DNA of 60,186 nucleotides from an uncultured Lacibacter sp. (lineage in GTDB: Bacteria > Bacteroidota > Bacteroidia > Chitinophagales > Chitinophagaceae), in assembly GCF_946479605.1 (NCBI RefSeq), contig NZ_CAMLGT010000002.1:1-60186 (forward strand), written 5' to 3'. A program made the translations under genes and the position numbers. The notes under the pieces are model-generated. The model had not been told where the DNA came from, searched no databases, and saw nothing but the letters and a program-made list of their open reading frames with translations. Below, one piece after another: positions 1 through 9,091 of the stretch (positions within the stretch are counted from its first letter, which is position 1; each line of letters opens with the position of its first letter).

Positions 1-381
1 AGAGCCGGAAAGATCTCTCTTACGCTGCGTACCATAACCTACCACCACCACTTCGTTCAGCGTGCCTTGCGCAGCCGAAAGCGAAATAGCAAAATCAGTT
101 TGTGCACCCACTGTTAATTCATAAGCAGCATAACCTACCGACGAAATAACAAGTACACTGTTGTTATCATCAACAGCAAGACGAAAATTACCACCGGCAT
201 CAGTGGTGGTACCACGGCTGGTACCTTTAATTGTAACAGAGGCGTTTGCAACAGGAGAGCCGTCTTTACTATCGGTTACTTTTCCGGTAACCGTTTTTCC
301 TTGTGCAAACACATTCATAGCCAAAACCACGAGCAGGAAGCTGAATACTCCCGCCCTGGCAAGCAGACGATGAAGGGTCAT
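1..381 (-). CDS. SusC/RagA-type TonB-linked outer membrane protein, N-terminal part (cut by window edge)
   Basis: This is the first 127 codons of a SusC-like TonB-dependent transporter, which imports oligosaccharides or other large substrates across the outer membrane with a SusD lipoprotein. The ATG at 381 opens a signal peptide (LLARAGVFSFLLVVLAMNVFAQ). It is followed by a carboxypeptidase-regulatory-like domain (KTVTGKVTDSKDGSPVANASVTI, then TSRGTTTDAGGNF) and the start of the plug, with the family motif LNEVVVVGYGTQRKRDLSGS. The gene runs off the left edge, so its length and its SusD partner are not visible. A secreted GH13 amylase lies directly upstream on the same strand, which suggests an alpha-glucan substrate; that is inference. 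The same palindrome stands 66-67 bp before both genes. Confidence 0.93.
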   Translation of the reverse strand, partial: MTLHRLLARAGVFSFLLVVLAMNVFAQGKTVTGKVTDSKDGSPVANASVTIKGTSRGTTTDAGGNFRLAVDDNNSVLVISSVGYAAYELTVGAQTDFAISLSAAQGTLNEVVVVGYGTQRKRDLSGS

Positions 382-447
382 AATCAATAGTTGGGGTTTT
401 GAGATTTACAATTTATATCTATACAGTTCCTGTAGTTCTTTGCTGTT

Positions 448-457
448 GATTGCAATC
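448..457. promoter_or_regulatory. Palindrome GATTGCAATC upstream of the susC-like gene
   Basis: A perfect 10-bp palindrome lies 66 bases before the ATG of the susC-like gene. An identical copy at 3523-3532 lies 65 bases before the amylase ATG. On the minus strand both continue with an A/C-rich flank (AACAGC and ACAACGA). Equal spacing before two functionally linked genes suggests an operator, but the regulator is unknown. The rest of 382-544 shows no gene. Confidence 0.5.
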
Positions 458-544
458 GTTCTTCTTTGGCAACTATCAACAAAAAATATATTCACTGTCG
501 TAAGATCAATGGCCGGGCAGCATAATAAGACAATCCCCTTTCGC

Positions 545-3457
545 TTACTGCTGCACTATTATTTTTTCATACCTCACCAGGTTATCAACCCTCACCTGCA
601 ACACATACTGGCCTGCCTGTAAAGGCATGCCTGCAAAACTGTTGCGATCAATTTCAAACACCTGGTAACCTTTTATCTGGAAGCCCATGCTTTTTGCTGC
701 AAGCACCTGGCCTTGTATGTTTATTAACTGTACACTCACTGTTCCACTCTTTGGTAATTCGTAACGAACGATGGCTGTATGTTGAACAGGGTTAGGATAT
801 ACGCTTAGTCTAAAGTCAGTATTTGAAGCGATAATATCCCTGACATTGGTCACAACTCCACCTGATATATTCTGATTAAGATATACTTTGAATTGTCCCG
901 GCTCCAGCGTAACAACCTGTTGGTTTCCTGATACAGTTATAGAGCCGCCGTTTGTGTAATCGTAAAATGTTCCGTTTGCAGGAAATGTAACTGTTGGTGA
1001 TTGCTGTACCACATCAAAGTTTGCAACAATTACATATTTCAAATCAGCATGATCAACCACAATTGTTTTTACAAGATTGGTTCCAAGGTTTGTGCCTAAA
1101 GCAAGACTTGATGTGCGGAATGTATTTTTATACATGTTACGCAGTTTTGCCATTGCTGCGTATGTTTCATAAAGTCGTTTACGACGTACCTGCTCATAGT
1201 AATCCCAACGGATCGGTTTGTTAGCAACACGGCAGTCGTTATTGATCGTTCCATTGGGGCAATAATTAATATTATAATCGTATCCCAATTCACCAAACTG
1301 CCAGATCATTTTAGGGCCGGGTAACCCCATCAGGATAGCTGCCATTGCCTCTGTACGTCGAAGACCTACTGTGGTATCACGCACATTGTGTGCTCCGTTT
1401 GCCTGATTGCCACCTGTAATGTTTCCCATCATGATGCGTTGTTCATCATGACTTTCGGCATAAGTGATCAAATGTGGTTTGTCGTTGAACGCAACATCAT
1501 TCCAGTTATTCCTGTTCTTCCAGAATGCACGGTTAATATCTGATTCAGCAGAGAATCCCTTTGTATTCTGGTTGAATTGATGCGTCATTATTCCCCATAA
1601 CATCATACCACGTTTTGCAAGCTCTGCTTCTTCATCATCGTTACCCAAATGCTCAAGAATGCAGTAAGAGCCCGGGCTTACCACCTGCATACTATCGTAA
1701 TACCGTTGCCAGATGTTGATGCGATCCTGGTTATACTGGTTCCATGCATTTACATCAGTTGTATAATTACTGGTGAAGCCTTTACTTAAATCCCAACGGA
1801 AACCATCAATACGGTATTCGGTAAGCCAATGACGGATGAAACGGGCTACATGATATTTTGTAGGCTCTACATTGTGATTGAAATCGTGGAATACATTGAA
1901 TGGATGTTGTGCTGTTTCGTAGAAATAAGGATTGTTGGCTGCTGTTTGGTTGGCTGATGCATTCCACCACATGGCTGCAAGCGGCGATTGACCCGTTGCA
2001 TGATTGAATGCAATATCCTGGATCACTGCAATGCCCAACGTATGCGCCTGGTCAATAAATGCTTTCAATGCATTTTTCGATCCATAATATTTATCCGGTG
2101 CAAAGAAATACATGGGATTATAGCCCCAGCTTTCATTCCCATCAAATTCATTGAATGGCATCAGTTGCACAGCATTAAAACCAAGATTCTTGATATAATT
2201 CAATGTGTCCTTCAGCATTTGCCAGCTGTGCAAAGCACCAAAATCACGCACCAACAGTTCATACACCATCAGGTCACGTTTATCCGGACGAACATAGCTG
2301 TTACTTGTCCAGTTGTAAGCTGCTTCACCTGGAGTGATCACGCCAACAATTCCGCCTGTTGTTTTACCGGTTGGGTATTGCGGCATGTTGGGGTAAGTTG
2401 TTGCATTGATGTGCTGATCATTATTCGGGTCTAGCACCAATTCACTGTATGGATCTGCAATGCGGATAACATCATCAACAATGTACTGGAAACGATAGGC
2501 TGTTCCCGGTGTTAGTCCTGTTACTTCTGTCCAGAAATAATCACCATCTTTTTTCATTTGGCCTGAGCAGCTTTGTGTCCAGTTATTAAAATCACCAATG
2601 AGCGAAACTTTGGTTTTTAATGGTGCATATAAAATAAAAACAGCTTTGGTATTGTTGTCTTCAAACGTAATTCCGTCTTTTCGTCCGGCGGGTCTTGCAC
2701 CTGTTGGGTTGCTGGCCTGTGGTACAAAAAAATTGAATGTATCACGTTTGATGGTTCCGTTATCATCTGCCTCAAGTGTGATCTGCTGTTCGCAGGTAGT
2801 AGTAACGTTTGCCGTACCATTAATAATCTGTGCTGCAGTTGCAGTTGCAATTTGTGCAGCATTAAAACGTAAAGTAAGATTGGCATTTTTAGATGATACA
2901 GCTGTAACCGGGACATTGAAAGGCGGTGTTCCTGCAGTGAACGGTTCTGCAGAAGGAACATAAGTGGGCTGCATGGCAGGTGAAGTAAACTTTACAGCAA
3001 ACTCATTGGCAGCATACACTTTTATATACATATCACTGCCATCAATATTGCGTTGTACCAGGTTGCCTGCTTCGTTGCGGAAAAGGATGGTAATATAACG
3101 GATCGTTTCACCAGCTGGCACACCATAATAACTGCGGATATTGTTGATTGTAAACTGCCAGGTGTTGGGTTTATTGACCGGATCAGGACGGGTTGCAACA
3201 GGCGCATTGGATGAGCCCCATACTCCTTTGGTGTACTTCCAGTCTGTTTGTGAACCGCTGTTTGATGTAATAAGTCCTGTGTGTAAATAAACTGTGCCGT
3301 TAAAATTTTGTAAGCCTTTGTTGCCTTTCGTGGCATCCATGGTAATAACAATGGTACTGGCGTCTGTTGGAAAAGCAATATCAGTTGATAATAATTGGGC
3401 ATAGCCTGCATGAGCTGCAAAGCAGAAGATAACAAACGCAAGCAAAAATTTTCTCAT
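545..3457 (-). CDS. Secreted multidomain GH13 alpha-amylase family enzyme with T9SS sorting tail
   Basis: A 970-residue exported alpha-glucan hydrolase or transferase. Residues 1-20 are a signal peptide ending AGYAQ. Two beta-sandwich modules follow (about 21-250), then a CBM48-like module (about 260-350, VSLIGDFNNWTQS). The GH13 barrel (about 395-810) shows the conserved regions: QDIAFNHATG, DGFRWDLSKGF with nucleophile D556, YCILEHLG with acid/base E602, and YAESHDEQR with D671. The C-terminal 75 residues carry VYPNPVQHTAIVRYELP, typical of type A type IX secretion sorting domains, so the protein is probably surface-bound or released. It lies directly upstream of the susC-like gene on the same strand and is divergent from an AraC regulator. 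The exact substrate (starch, maltodextrin or pullulan) cannot be decided. Confidence 0.93.
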   Translation of the reverse strand: MRKFLLAFVIFCFAAHAGYAQLLSTDIAFPTDASTIVITMDATKGNKGLQNFNGTVYLHTGLITSNSGSQTDWKYTKGVWGSSNAPVATRPDPVNKPNTWQFTINNIRSYYGVPAGETIRYITILFRNEAGNLVQRNIDGSDMYIKVYAANEFAVKFTSPAMQPTYVPSAEPFTAGTPPFNVPVTAVSSKNANLTLRFNAAQIATATAAQIINGTANVTTTCEQQITLEADDNGTIKRDTFNFFVPQASNPTGARPAGRKDGITFEDNNTKAVFILYAPLKTKVSLIGDFNNWTQSCSGQMKKDGDYFWTEVTGLTPGTAYRFQYIVDDVIRIADPYSELVLDPNNDQHINATTYPNMPQYPTGKTTGGIVGVITPGEAAYNWTSNSYVRPDKRDLMVYELLVRDFGALHSWQMLKDTLNYIKNLGFNAVQLMPFNEFDGNESWGYNPMYFFAPDKYYGSKNALKAFIDQAHTLGIAVIQDIAFNHATGQSPLAAMWWNASANQTAANNPYFYETAQHPFNVFHDFNHNVEPTKYHVARFIRHWLTEYRIDGFRWDLSKGFTSNYTTDVNAWNQYNQDRINIWQRYYDSMQVVSPGSYCILEHLGNDDEEAELAKRGMMLWGIMTHQFNQNTKGFSAESDINRAFWKNRNNWNDVAFNDKPHLITYAESHDEQRIMMGNITGGNQANGAHNVRDTTVGLRRTEAMAAILMGLPGPKMIWQFGELGYDYNINYCPNGTINNDCRVANKPIRWDYYEQVRRKRLYETYAAMAKLRNMYKNTFRTSSLALGTNLGTNLVKTIVVDHADLKYVIVANFDVVQQSPTVTFPANGTFYDYTNGGSITVSGNQQVVTLEPGQFKVYLNQNISGGVVTNVRDIIASNTDFRLSVYPNPVQHTAIVRYELPKSGTVSVQLINIQGQVLAAKSMGFQIKGYQVFEIDRNSFAGMPLQAGQYVLQVRVDNLVRYEKIIVQQ

Positions 3458-3522
3458 ACCGCAACCTCTTTTACATCAAACCAATAAACAATGATCAATG
3501 AAATTTGTTGGATTATCGTTGT

Positions 3523-3532
3523 GATTGCAATC
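3523..3532. promoter_or_regulatory. Palindrome GATTGCAATC upstream of the amylase gene
   Basis: This is the second copy of the 10-bp palindrome found at 448-457, at virtually the same distance from the start codon. It sits in the 264-bp divergent spacer between the amylase and the AraC gene (3458-3721). A possible -7 box for the minus strand, TAGTTTTG, is at 3615-3622; it would imply a leader of about 150 nt containing the palindrome. No gene is visible in the spacer. Confidence 0.5.
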
Positions 3533-3721
3533 AGTAAGAAAGATTTTTTCGGTCTTTTTATATAACAGCCGGTCGCTAAATCAACACCCTTCATTTCCCG
3601 CAATCAAAACAATACAAAACTATAATTTGGGCAGGGCCTCAAATTGAACTAAAATTCCAATTTCTGACACTATATTGCCAACTTAGCTTATTTTTACTTT
3701 TCACAACCATGCGATGCTGTC

Positions 3722-4567
3722 ATGAAAGCCGAACTCGAAAAAATTGTTCCCGGAAACGACAAACCTGTACTGGTGGCCTACCCCATGAGCCTGCCCTTTC
3801 TTGAGTTTTACTGGCACCACCACCCGGAGTACGAACTAACTTATAAGATCAACGTCAGTGGTAAACGAATTGTTGGCGACAGCTACGAGGAATTCAGCCC
3901 CGGTGATCTTGTGTTGATAGGTCCCGATCTGCCGCATACATGGGTGACCGATAAAAAGATCACCAACAAGTCCTGTGATTTTGTGGTGATCCAGTTTTCC
4001 GGCTCTTTATTTAACAGCTTTGCTGGTTTGCCGGAATTTGAAAACATCAAACGGCTGTTACAAAGCTGCCGGCTTGGTTTACACTTTACAAACAGTAAAC
4101 CGTTTAAAGAAATGATCCTGTCGCTGCCGGGTAAATCGGGAGTAGAAAAAATAATGGGGCTTATTGATTTACTCAACCAGCTGTCAAACCAAAAAGGAAG
4201 AAAGCTGGCATCGGCCGATTATGATATTTCCCAGGCAAAAAGCAGTGAACCCCGTATCAACAAAGTATGTACTTATGTGGAGCAGAATTTTTCGAAACCT
4301 ATCCGTATTAATGATGCTGCATCCATTATCAATATTTCGCCGAGTGCTTTTTGTAAATTTTTTAAACGTGCTACCGGCAAAACGTTTTCCGATTATGTAA
4401 ACGATCTGCGTGTGGGTTATGCCTGTTACCAGTTGATTGAAACAGATAAACAGATATCCAGCATTGCCCGCAGTGCAGGTTTTGAATCGCTTACTTATTT
4501 TAACCGTGTGTTTGCACGAAAGAAGAACAGTACGCCACGCCAGTTCAGAAACGAGGCCATGAATTAA
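3722..4567 (+). CDS. AraC-family transcriptional regulator with cupin-like sensor domain
   Basis: A 281-residue regulator. The N-terminal half resembles the AraC cupin sensor domain: HHHPEYELTYKINVSGKR, then EFSPGDLVLIGPDLPHTWV, the usual sugar-sensor pattern. The last 100 residues or so are the double helix-turn-helix: SKPIRINDAASIINISPSAF, then SSIARSAGFESLTYFNRVFARK and TPRQFR. It is divergent from the amylase gene and its stop overlaps the convergent amidohydrolase stop by 4 bases. Its position makes it a candidate regulator of the amylase/susC locus, but target and ligand are not shown by the sequence. Confidence 0.92.
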   Translation: MKAELEKIVPGNDKPVLVAYPMSLPFLEFYWHHHPEYELTYKINVSGKRIVGDSYEEFSPGDLVLIGPDLPHTWVTDKKITNKSCDFVVIQFSGSLFNSFAGLPEFENIKRLLQSCRLGLHFTNSKPFKEMILSLPGKSGVEKIMGLIDLLNQLSNQKGRKLASADYDISQAKSSEPRINKVCTYVEQNFSKPIRINDAASIINISPSAFCKFFKRATGKTFSDYVNDLRVGYACYQLIETDKQISSIARSAGFESLTYFNRVFARKKNSTPRQFRNEAMN

Positions 4568-6207
4568 TTTTTATTGTACATCAATTCTCCGCCACAAATC
4601 GTTTTTATGACGGTTGCTTTTAGTACCTGCTCAAATGAAGCTGTCATCAGATCGGTATCAAGAATAGTAAAATCAGCAAACTTTCCTTTTTCAATACTTC
4701 CTTTTTCTTTCTCTTCAAAGTTGGAACGTGCAGCCCAGATGGTCATGCCACGTAATGTTGCTTCTCTTGTTAATGCATTTTCGGTTTGATAGCCTTGCTC
4801 CGGCCAGCCCTTTGCATCTTTCCGAAATACTGCTGCGTAAAATGTTTTCAGCGGATCAATATCTTCCACCGGAAAATCTGTACCAAGCGGTATCCATCCG
4901 TTTTGTTTCAACAGGTCATTGAAAGCATAAGCGCCTTTTACACGCTCCGGTCCTAACCGTTTTTCTGCCCAGTACATATCACTTGTTGCGTGTGTGGGTT
5001 GCACACTTGGAATAATGCTGTAACGGCCAAACAAATCAAAATCATTTTTATTTACCACCTGTGCATGTTCAATGCGCCAACGCAGATCATTGGTTTCTTT
5101 CAGGTATTTAGCATAAATGTTGAGGATGGTTCTGTTGCCACTATCGCCAATTGCATGCGTACACATCTGGAAACCTTTGGCATACAAAACAGAAGCAACA
5201 GAATCAAAATGCGCAGGGTTACTCAACAGGAATCCATAATGATGTGCTTTGTCGGTATACGGTTCTAACAAACATGCGCCTCTTGAACCCAGCGCCCCGT
5301 CGCCATAAACTTTAAAACTGCGAACGTTCAACCGATCGGTTTTGATTTGTCCTCTTTTAAAAATTGCTTCGTAGTTTTTCTTTGCATCACTCAGCATTAC
5401 ATACAAACGCATTTTCAGATCACCACTTGCCTGTGCTTTTTCAATATGCTCCACTTCCGTATAATCAAGCCCGCAATCAACAATGGTTGTAAGCCCGGCT
5501 GCAAAACAGTTTTTCTGTGCTTCCAGTAACGCTGCTTTCACTTGTGCTTCTGTTGCTGCAGGAATTTTCGACGAAACAAGATCAATGGCATTATCGATCA
5601 ATACACCTGTTGGTTTGCCATTAACAACAAACACATCACCGCCGGTAAGTTTTGTTTGTGCAGTAATACCCGCCTGCTGCAATGCCACATCATTTGCCAC
5701 TGCGGCATGGCCATCAATTCTTGTGAGGATAACCGGATTATCAGGAAACAGTTCGTTTAATTTTTCATTCGTCGGAAATTCTTTTACCTCCCAATCGTTC
5801 TGATCCCAACCTCGTCCAATGATCCATTCGCCTTTTGCAGGTGATTTCTGTTGCTGAAATGTCTTCAGCTTTTGCAGAATTTCATCCCAGCTGCTTGTGC
5901 CTGTAAGATTAGCCGTTTGCAAACCAAGACCATAACGGTAGAAATGTGCATGCGCATCAATAAAACCGGGATACATAAATTTTCCCTGCAGGTCAATGGT
6001 TTCTTTTGCGTTGTATTGTTTCTGCAGTTCAGCAGCAGTACCTGTTGCAACAATTTTTCCATTGGCTACTGCCACAGCTTCCGTTTTTGAAAAAGCACTG
6101 TCAACAGTATAAACCGTTCCATTGATGTACAGGCTGTCAACGTTTGTTTTGCTGTTACAAAAAGAAAAAAGGAGTACAATAGCAAGCAATAAAAATAATC
6201 GCATCAT
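4564..6207 (-). CDS. Amidohydrolase family lipoprotein (YtcJ-like)
   Basis: A 547-residue metal-dependent hydrolase of the amidohydrolase superfamily, YtcJ-like group. A lipoprotein signal is visible (LLLAIVLLFSFCNSK, lipid-attachment Cys17). The metal-binding HxH motif is in MYPGFIDAHAHFYRYG. Later metal positions fall in MCTHAIGDSGNR and RIEHAQVV, and the family aspartate is in PLGTDFPVEDIDPL. It begins with the typical beta-sandwich strand (LYINGTVYTVDSAFSKTEAVAVANGKIVATG) and closes with IEKGKFADFTILD. The substrate is unknown; members hydrolyse exocyclic C-N bonds. It is convergent with the AraC gene and divergent from ligA. The start could be either of two adjacent ATGs (codon 1 or 2). 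Confidence 0.9.
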   Translation of the reverse strand: MMRLFLLLAIVLLFSFCNSKTNVDSLYINGTVYTVDSAFSKTEAVAVANGKIVATGTAAELQKQYNAKETIDLQGKFMYPGFIDAHAHFYRYGLGLQTANLTGTSSWDEILQKLKTFQQQKSPAKGEWIIGRGWDQNDWEVKEFPTNEKLNELFPDNPVILTRIDGHAAVANDVALQQAGITAQTKLTGGDVFVVNGKPTGVLIDNAIDLVSSKIPAATEAQVKAALLEAQKNCFAAGLTTIVDCGLDYTEVEHIEKAQASGDLKMRLYVMLSDAKKNYEAIFKRGQIKTDRLNVRSFKVYGDGALGSRGACLLEPYTDKAHHYGFLLSNPAHFDSVASVLYAKGFQMCTHAIGDSGNRTILNIYAKYLKETNDLRWRIEHAQVVNKNDFDLFGRYSIIPSVQPTHATSDMYWAEKRLGPERVKGAYAFNDLLKQNGWIPLGTDFPVEDIDPLKTFYAAVFRKDAKGWPEQGYQTENALTREATLRGMTIWAARSNFEEKEKGSIEKGKFADFTILDTDLMTASFEQVLKATVIKTICGGELMYNKN

Positions 6208-6281
6208 AAAAAAGGAATTGACGACGAATTTAATTTGTTTTGTTTGTACAGCTTGTATTTTTACTGCCAGATTTTTACACT

Positions 6282-8384
6282 ATGTATTCAGCCGAAAAAA
6301 CAAAACAACTTCAGCAAAGCACTACTGCTTTACTCAAACAGTTAAACAATTCAGCCATTACAGAACAGCAAGTGGATGAATTAAGGAACGCTTTGCGTTT
6401 TCATGAATACCGTTATTATATCCAGAGTGATCCGCTCATCAGCGATTATGAATACGACCAGTTATATAAAGCACTGGAAAAAATCGAAGCAGCCAATCCT
6501 TCACTTGTTACCGCCGATTCGCCCACACAACGTGTGGCAAAAGGATTGGGCAATGATTTTAAAAAAGTGCAGCATCTTGTACCAATGCTCAGCCTTGAAA
6601 ACTCTTATAATGCAGACGACTTGCTTGACTGGGACCGCAAAGCAAAAGAAGCAAGCGGTTTACCTGAAATCGAATATTGCGTAGAACCAAAATTTGATGG
6701 TGCCAGTATTTCACTGATCTATGAAGATGATAAACTTGTACGTGGCGCCACACGTGGCGATGGAACAGAAGGAGAAGAAATTACCACCAATGTAAGACAG
6801 ATACGTTCCATTCCACTTTCTGCAAACTTTTCACAGTCGGGCATTAAACAGATAGAGATACGTGGTGAAATACTGATGAGCAAAAAAAACTTCAAAGCAT
6901 ATAATGATCAACTGGCCGAAGAAAACCTGCCTCCCCTTGCCAACCCACGCAATGCAGCCAGCGGCAGTTTACGAATAAAAGATGCAAAGGAAGTAGCACG
7001 TCGCAACCTTGAAGCATTTCTGTACCATGTTGGTTATGTAGCAATGGTTGATGCCAAACAATCGGCCTATGATGTTTTGCATACTCACAGCGGTGCATTA
7101 AAAATGATGTGGGAGCTTGGTTTCCGCAGCCCTGAAAAAGAAAAAAAGATCTGTAAGGGAATTAGTGAAGTGATTGCTTACTGTAACGAGTTTGAACAAA
7201 AACGTGATGACCTGCCTTATGAAATTGATGGCATGGTCATCAAAGTAAATGATCTGCAACTGCAGGACAAAATGGGTATGACCAGCCATCATCCACGCTG
7301 GGCCATTGCTTATAAATTCAAAGCAAGGCAGGGAACCAGCAAACTCCGTGCTGTTGAATACCAGGTGGGCCGCACAGGTGCAGTTACGCCGGTTGCAAAA
7401 ATTGATCCTGTTGCTATTGGCGGAGTAACGGTCACGAGCATCTCCTTGCACAACCAGGACTTTATTGCAGAAAAAGACCTGATGCTGGGCGATACCGTAT
7501 TGGTTGAACGTGCCGGCGATGTAATTCCTTACATTGTAAAATCAATGGCTGAACTGCGTACAGGAGCAGAAACAAAAATTATTTTTCCAACCAGCTGCCC
7601 TGTATGTAACAGCCCGTTGGTAAAACCGGCTGAAGAAGCTGTGTGGCGCTGTAACAATTACAACTGCGAGGCGCAGGTGGTAGAACGCATCATTCATTTC
7701 AACAGTAAAGATGCAATGGACATCCGTGGAATGGGCGATGCCAATGTGCGGAAGTTTTATGAACTGGGTTTTTTAAAAAACATTCCGGGTTTATATCGTT
7801 TACCGTTTGATGAAATAAAAAAACTGGAAGGCTACGGAGCAAAGAGTGTTGACAACCTGCAAACAGCAATTGAAAACTCAAAGAAGCAACCGCTCTTCCG
7901 TCTTATTTATGCATTAGGTATTCGTTTTGTGGGCGAAGCAACAGCAAAAACGTTAGCCAACTCCATTAAACATTTACTTGACCTTACAACAAAATCAACA
8001 GAAGAATTACAACAGCTGGAGGATATTGGCCCCAGAGTTGCAGGAAGTATTCATGATTTTTTCAGCAACAGCGATAACATTGCATTGCTGCATGAACTGG
8101 AAACACTTGGTCTGCAACTGAAGAATGAGCAGAAAGAAAGTAAACACGAAGGCAACCTTACAGGCGTTACTTTTTTATTTACAGGAACATTGCCTACCTT
8201 GAAAAGAAGTGCAGCAGAACAAATGGCAGAAGAACATGGTGGAAGTATTTTGAGTGGCGTGAGTGCAAAATTGAATTATCTTGTTGTGGGTGAAGATGCG
8301 GGCAGCAAGCTGGAGAAAGCAAAAAAAATAAGTACGGTAAAAATCATAACAGAAGAAGAATTCCTGGCACTGTTAAAAAATTAA
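6282..8384 (+). CDS. ligA: NAD-dependent DNA ligase
   Basis: This essential enzyme seals nicks during replication and repair using NAD+. From the ATG at 6282 it has 700 residues, close to the usual 670-700. An upstream in-frame TTG at 6240 would add 14 hydrophobic residues not expected in a cytoplasmic ligase, so the ATG is preferred. Visible parts are the NMN-binding Ia region (FHEYRYYIQSDPLISDYEYDQL), the adenylation motif CVEPKFDGASISL with the nucleophilic Lys, the OB fold, the four-Cys zinc finger (CPVCNSPLV, then CNNYNC), helix-hairpin-helix repeats (DIRGMGDANV, LEGYGAKS, LEDIGPRVA) and a C-terminal BRCT domain (TGVTFLFTGTLPTLKR). It is complete with no oddity. Confidence 0.97.
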   Translation: MYSAEKTKQLQQSTTALLKQLNNSAITEQQVDELRNALRFHEYRYYIQSDPLISDYEYDQLYKALEKIEAANPSLVTADSPTQRVAKGLGNDFKKVQHLVPMLSLENSYNADDLLDWDRKAKEASGLPEIEYCVEPKFDGASISLIYEDDKLVRGATRGDGTEGEEITTNVRQIRSIPLSANFSQSGIKQIEIRGEILMSKKNFKAYNDQLAEENLPPLANPRNAASGSLRIKDAKEVARRNLEAFLYHVGYVAMVDAKQSAYDVLHTHSGALKMMWELGFRSPEKEKKICKGISEVIAYCNEFEQKRDDLPYEIDGMVIKVNDLQLQDKMGMTSHHPRWAIAYKFKARQGTSKLRAVEYQVGRTGAVTPVAKIDPVAIGGVTVTSISLHNQDFIAEKDLMLGDTVLVERAGDVIPYIVKSMAELRTGAETKIIFPTSCPVCNSPLVKPAEEAVWRCNNYNCEAQVVERIIHFNSKDAMDIRGMGDANVRKFYELGFLKNIPGLYRLPFDEIKKLEGYGAKSVDNLQTAIENSKKQPLFRLIYALGIRFVGEATAKTLANSIKHLLDLTTKSTEELQQLEDIGPRVAGSIHDFFSNSDNIALLHELETLGLQLKNEQKESKHEGNLTGVTFLFTGTLPTLKRSAAEQMAEEHGGSILSGVSAKLNYLVVGEDAGSKLEKAKKISTVKIITEEEFLALLKN

Positions 8385-8448
8385 TATAAGATTTCACTTG
8401 CAGGTACAGGGTTTGCTTTTGTATATTTAATATCTCCAATCTTTTTGT

Positions 8449-9018
8449 ATGATCAAAAAACTTCCCGGAGAAAAATGGAAGCAACTGCAGTTTGCAGGAT
8501 GGAAACAACTTCGACGCAAATATGCAGTTTCAAATCTTGGACGATGCGCCAGCTACACAATTGATGTTGCAGAAGATGGCAAGTTGCTGAGTGGCTCCAT
8601 TACAACCGGCTACCGTACGTTAAATCTGCATCGTGCAGATAACAAAGGAACAATTTACCTGCATCGTGAAGTAGCAAAACTTTTCTGCAGCAGGCCATCT
8701 GCAAAGAGTAAATATGTGATTCACCTGAATCATAACAAGAAAGACAACCGTGCTGCTAATCTTAAATGGGCAACATTGGAACAAATGTCGGCTCACCAGC
8801 AAAAAAGCCCGCAAAAGATCGCTTATAAAAAACTGCAAAAAGAAAGAAGCAGTACACAAAAAGGATTAAAACTTTCACCGGTTCAGGTGAAGACCATTAA
8901 AAAAATCATTCTGGATCCTAACAGAACCATTACCTACAAACAGCTTGCAAAAAAATACAGTGTAAGTGAAATGACACTTTACCGTATACGTAGTGGTGAA
9001 AACTGGGGAGCGGTTTAG
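8449..9018 (+). CDS. NUMOD4/HNH endonuclease-like protein with C-terminal helix-turn-helix
   Basis: A 189-residue protein. The N-terminus resembles a NUMOD4 module (EKWKQLQFAGWKQLRRKYAVSNLGR), followed by an HNH-type core with IYLHREVAKLFC and HLNHNKKDNRAANLKWAT; the His and Asn positions of the ββα-metal fold are present. The last 50 residues contain a helix-turn-helix-like segment (TYKQLAKKYSVSEMTLYRIRSG), as in DNA-binding modules of homing endonucleases. It stands alone, not inside an intron or intein. It could be a freestanding homing-type nuclease or a domesticated DNA-binding protein. Nuclease activity is inferred only. Confidence 0.8.
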   Translation: MIKKLPGEKWKQLQFAGWKQLRRKYAVSNLGRCASYTIDVAEDGKLLSGSITTGYRTLNLHRADNKGTIYLHREVAKLFCSRPSAKSKYVIHLNHNKKDNRAANLKWATLEQMSAHQQKSPQKIAYKKLQKERSSTQKGLKLSPVQVKTIKKIILDPNRTITYKQLAKKYSVSEMTLYRIRSGENWGAV

Positions 9019-9091
9019 AAATCAGTCGTAACCCGATAGTGGTTAGCCGTTAGTGAATGCTGCTAATCATTTACCATTCACTACTCATATT

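Noticed and set aside
1988..2434. A 148-residue plus-strand ORF
   Set aside because: It is antisense to the GH13 catalytic domain, which has full motif support.
2598..2963. ORFs on both strands within the amylase N-terminal modules
   Set aside because: They are alternate-frame readings of the amylase gene with no own features.
6240..6281. TTG start extending LigA by 14 residues
   Set aside because: The extension is hydrophobic and the ATG at 6282 matches the ligase start; it would lie in the divergent promoter region.
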